From contig CANQCX010000135.1 in NCBI GenBank assembly GCA_947591115.1, forward strand, positions 1-5,407: 5,407 nt of DNA, written 5' to 3'. The first letter of the stretch is position 1; the number at the start of each line of letters is the position of its first letter. Below the pieces are notes generated by a model. That model was given only the letters and a program-made list of their open reading frames with translations, was not told where the DNA came from and searched no databases. This document shows, one piece after another, positions 4,687-5,407 of this stretch. The translations under genes were made by a program, and so were the position numbers. The stretch is from an uncultured Lachnospiraceae bacterium (GTDB taxonomy: Bacteria; Bacillota; Clostridia; Lachnospirales; Lachnospiraceae).

Positions 4687-5208
4687 CTATTCCGGTTGAT
4701 TGGCTGGTTCTGGTTTCCTCCGGATGACTTTCTGTCCGTATTTGATGCATACGGCGTCCAGATACGGCTCGTCCGGCTCAAAACGGATCAGATTAAGTCC
4801 ATTCTCTCCCTTATAGGCAAGATCATAACACGGTGCCCCTTTACGCCTTGAAGTATAATCAATCTTCTTAACAGTTGCGTCATTCTCATATCTTGCTACA
4901 CTTTGATCTCCGGACGGGGCGATCTGCAGTACTTCATCAATGCTGATGATCTTCAGCCGCTTCCTTCTGCTTTTATTTACGCTCCGGGCAAAACGGAATT
5001 CTCCGTCAAAAAAAGAGTACTCAAATTCCCTGTACTGTCTGAATTGCAGAAAATACCAGATAACGGCGAAAATAAAAGACAACGTCATATAAACGAACGA
5101 ATAACACGTCATCAAAAAGAACACTATCGCCAATCCCAGAAACAAATAAGCTAGGAAATGAACAACCGCAGGTTTCCTACGCGGAACCAATACAAAAACT
5201 TCAAACAT
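4687..5208 (-). CDS. Small two-segment membrane protein with cytosolic domain, function unknown
   Basis: The 173-residue product has two adjacent hydrophobic segments, about residues 15-36 and 38-55, joined by a very short turn. A basic N-terminus (VPRRKP) comes before them and a soluble, charged C-terminal domain (about 57-173) after. The positive residues next to both ends (RRK near 10-12, RQYR and SRRKR after the second segment) fit both termini facing the cytosol. The C-terminal domain begins EFEYSFFDGEF, then KSRRKRLKIISIDEVLQIAP, an alternating strand pattern like a small PH-like sheet. It resembles the uncharacterised Lachnospiraceae family I recall as DUF6106, but this was not checked. 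The ATG at 5208 has AAAGGAG (5218-5224) nine bases upstream. The gene has its own promoter and terminator, and no neighbour suggests a role. It is not a transporter by size; a membrane-attached sensor or scaffold is only a guess. Confidence 0.82.
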   Translation of the reverse strand: MFEVFVLVPRRKPAVVHFLAYLFLGLAIVFFLMTCYSFVYMTLSFIFAVIWYFLQFRQYREFEYSFFDGEFRFARSVNKSRRKRLKIISIDEVLQIAPSGDQSVARYENDATVKKIDYTSRRKGAPCYDLAYKGENGLNLIRFEPDEPYLDAVCIKYGQKVIRRKPEPANQPE

Positions 5209-5245
5209 GCTGATTTACTCCTTTATGTATTAAATATAATAAGCT

Positions 5246-5274
5246 ATTATACCTCTATTCGAAAAAATTTTCTA
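5246..5274 (-). promoter_or_regulatory. Promoter of the small membrane-protein gene
   Basis: On the minus strand TAGAAA (5269-5274, four of six to TTGACA) precedes a perfect TATAAT (5246-5251) by exactly 17 bases. The start would be near 5239, about 31 bases before the ATG, with the AAAGGAG site within the leader. Confidence 0.7.
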
Positions 5275-5313
5275 CTATATTTGCTTCAATATTATCGTTT
5301 TTTTCTGTGTATA

Positions 5314-5342
5314 TAGATTTTTCACATGGAATCCGATACAAT
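5314..5342 (+). promoter_or_regulatory. Candidate promoter of the rightmost gene
   Basis: TACAAT (5337-5342, five of six to TATAAT) lies 17 bases after TAGATT (5314-5319, three of six to TTGACA). It would give a start near 5349 and a leader of about 28 bases containing AGGAGG. The -35 is weak. Confidence 0.4.
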
Positions 5343-5376
5343 AAGATCAATACAAAACAGGTTTCAGGAGGATTTT

Positions 5377-5407
5377 ATGCAATTTCAATTTTCGAAGGAA
5401 CAATTAT
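5377..5407 (+). CDS. Start of an unidentified gene (3' end outside window)
   Basis: ATG at 5377-5379 follows a perfect AGGAGG (5366-5371) by five bases. Ten codons are visible, MQFQFSKEQL, open to the window edge. This is too short to name a family. The strong ribosome binding site, the candidate promoter upstream and the absence of any competing frame make a real gene start likely. Confidence 0.72.
   Translation, partial: MQFQFSKEQL

Overview
The window looks like chromosomal DNA of a low-to-mid GC Gram-positive anaerobe, most likely a Lachnospiraceae/Clostridia member of the Bacillota. This rests on strong AGGAGG-type ribosome binding sites, AT-rich intergenic DNA with sigma-A-like promoters, many U-tailed hairpins, and the gene types present. 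The taxonomic call is inference; no rRNA or other marker gene is in the window.

Layout, left to right. (1) 1-689, plus strand: the C-terminal part of a leucine-rich-repeat protein whose beginning lies outside the window. (2) 730-770: a hairpin shared by two convergent genes. (3) 773-2755, minus strand: a two-gene operon. A 452-residue ArsB/NhaD (SLC13-like) membrane transporter is transcribed first and is followed 15 bases later by a 202-residue cytidylate-kinase-like P-loop protein. (4) 2756-3140: a gap of about 385 bases. It holds the transporter promoter, a strong hairpin that probably ends murI transcription, and on the plus strand an unexplained cluster of two ribosome-binding-site/ATG units. 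(5) 3141-3938, minus strand: glutamate racemase (murI), which supplies D-glutamate for peptidoglycan. (6) 3939-4096: a compact divergent promoter region. (7) 4097-4519, plus strand: a 140-residue protein with two four-cysteine zinc-ribbon-like modules flanking a helix-turn-helix-like segment. (8) 4521-4663: two consecutive terminators between convergent genes, the first of them branched. (9) 4687-5208, minus strand: a small protein with two membrane segments and a cytosolic domain. (10) 5209-5376: a second divergent promoter region, then the first ten codons of a plus-strand gene that runs off the window.

The genes do not form one pathway. The only clear functional unit is the transporter plus kinase-like pair. 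The rest is a set of short, independently terminated transcription units, three of them convergent or divergent pairs that share regulatory DNA. No mobile element, CRISPR array, tRNA or rRNA gene was seen. The least explained stretch is the plus-strand element at about 2896-3044. It could be a translated leader, a structured RNA or a chance arrangement, and the sequence alone does not decide between these.
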